From Candidatus Omnitrophota bacterium (GTDB lineage: Bacteria; Verrucomicrobiota; Verrucomicrobiia; Limisphaerales; UBA1319): a stretch of 7,387 nt of DNA. A model generated the notes under the pieces. The model searched no databases and was not told where the DNA came from. It saw nothing but the letters and a program-made list of their open reading frames with translations. The stretch covers positions 1 to 7,387 of the forward strand of contig JAMCZD010000413.1 of assembly GCA_023473405.1 (NCBI GenBank). Direction: 5' to 3'. The position numbers were made by a program, and so were the translations under genes. Within the stretch, counting starts at the first letter, position 1. Each line of letters starts with the position of its first letter. Shown piece after piece: positions 6,792 to 7,387 of the stretch.

Positions 6792-7387
6792 AGGAGAGAA
6801 TCGTCATTATTGGGAATAGCGCAGCGGGCATTGGTGCGTTGGAAGCCTTCCGCAAGCATGACCGCCAGAGTCAAGTCACCCTGGTATCGGCCGAAAGCGA
6901 CCGGATTTACTCTCGTTGCCTGCTTTCCTATTTCGTTGCCGGGGCCGTGAGGGAGGAGGGACTCCTTTTTCGTCCGGATGACTACTACCGGCAAATGGAA
7001 GCGCAGGTTATTCCGAGGCGTAAGGTCGAGTTAGTTGATCCCGCCGGCCAGCAAATCGTCTGCGACGACGGGACCAAGTTAGACTACGACAAGCTGCTGA
7101 TCGCGACCGGCGGTTCGCCCAAGTTGCCCCCCAATATTCCCGGAGATGTGGAAGGCGTGTTTGTTTTGCGGACAATGGCCGACGCGCTGGCGATCCGTGG
7201 CAAGTTGGAAAGCGCCCGAAATGCCGTTGTGCTCGGGGGCGGCCTGGTGGGCATGAAGGCCGCATTTGGGCTGCGCAAGCGCGGCCTGGCGGTGACTGTG
7301 GTAGTGCAATCACGCCATGTGCTATCGCAGATGATTGACGCCGGCGCCGCTGAGTTGGTGATGGACAAGCTCGGCGGCTAGATCGGA
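6788..7387 (+). CDS. FAD/NAD(P) oxidoreductase (FNOR type), 3'-partial at contig end
   Basis: The ATG at 6788 overlaps the ferredoxin stop, with GAGG at 6774-6777 ten bases before it; longer readings from 6686 lie inside the ferredoxin gene and are not real. Residues 4-17 ('RIVIIGNSAAGIGA') form the N-terminal FAD-binding loop, 'YSRCLLSYFVAG' (41-52) is a conserved block of this subfamily, 'DKLLIATGGSP' (101-111) is the second FAD motif, and 'AVVLGGGLVGMKAA' (146-159) is the NAD(P)H-binding loop. The family (class I pyridine nucleotide-disulfide oxidoreductase fold) normally has about 400 residues or more, so only the first half is present. The apparent TAG at 7379 is formed by an adapter-like end (7380-7387), so genuine sequence probably stops at 7379. 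Inferred role: exchanging electrons between NAD(P)H and the adjacent ferredoxin in the cytoplasm. CooF-FNOR pairs are known beside CooS carbon monoxide dehydrogenases in some anaerobes; whether CooS follows here is unknown. Confidence 0.85.
7380..7387 (+). other. Probable Illumina adapter remnant at contig end
   Basis: The last eight bases are AGATCGGA, identical to the start of the common Illumina TruSeq adapter. They lie exactly at the end of the window and interrupt a well-conserved reading frame by completing a TAG codon. A match of this length at this one position has a chance of about 1 in 65,000. Confidence 0.7.

Overview
The window looks like a draft-assembly contig from a member of the Verrucomicrobiota, most likely the Pedosphaera/Limisphaerales side. 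The basis is family recall, not a search. The left half encodes large secreted proteins in styles typical of that group: a beta-helix/Calx-beta protein with the recurrent 'GYHY' / 'YRN.G..NI.P.LL' signature, and RCC1-like propeller proteins with 'GLSNVVAIAAG' blades and a 'YRVGF' C-terminal domain. There are no tRNA or rRNA genes, CRISPR array or transposase visible.

Layout. Positions 1-3603: the 3' part of a very large secreted protein whose 5' end lies outside the window. Positions 3630-4796: an intact seven-blade RCC1-like protein with a signal peptide. Positions 4899-5548: a decayed paralogue of it, with about four blades missing and a frameshift before the C-terminal domain. Positions 5549-5748: non-coding, with a long hairpin that may end the + strand transcripts. 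Positions 5749 to about 5997 on the minus strand: only the last ~80 codons of a ComM/YifB-type Mg-chelatase-like AAA+ ATPase. Positions 6028-6311: spacer with a weak terminator-like hairpin and a doubtful 39-codon ORF. Positions 6312-7387: a translationally coupled pair, a four-cluster [4Fe-4S] ferredoxin of the CooF/HycB type and the first half of an FAD/NAD(P) oxidoreductase (FNOR type), cut off by the end of the contig.

How they fit together. The left block consists of cell-surface or extracytoplasmic proteins of unknown specific role, carried as tandem duplicates undergoing birth and decay. The right block is an intracellular electron-transfer module. CooF-type ferredoxin plus FNOR is known as a partner pair of the Ni-Fe carbon monoxide dehydrogenase CooS in several anaerobes, but no CooS is visible here, so that link is only a hypothesis.

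Two cautions. The last eight bases (7380-7387) equal the start of the common Illumina adapter, and they create the apparent stop of the oxidoreductase; that gene should be read as running off the contig, not as a 197-residue protein. The comM remnant sits at the border between the two blocks, so a real rearrangement and an assembly misjoin are both possible there. I see no convincing new multi-gene system; the points of interest are gene decay, the redox pair and the assembly artefact.
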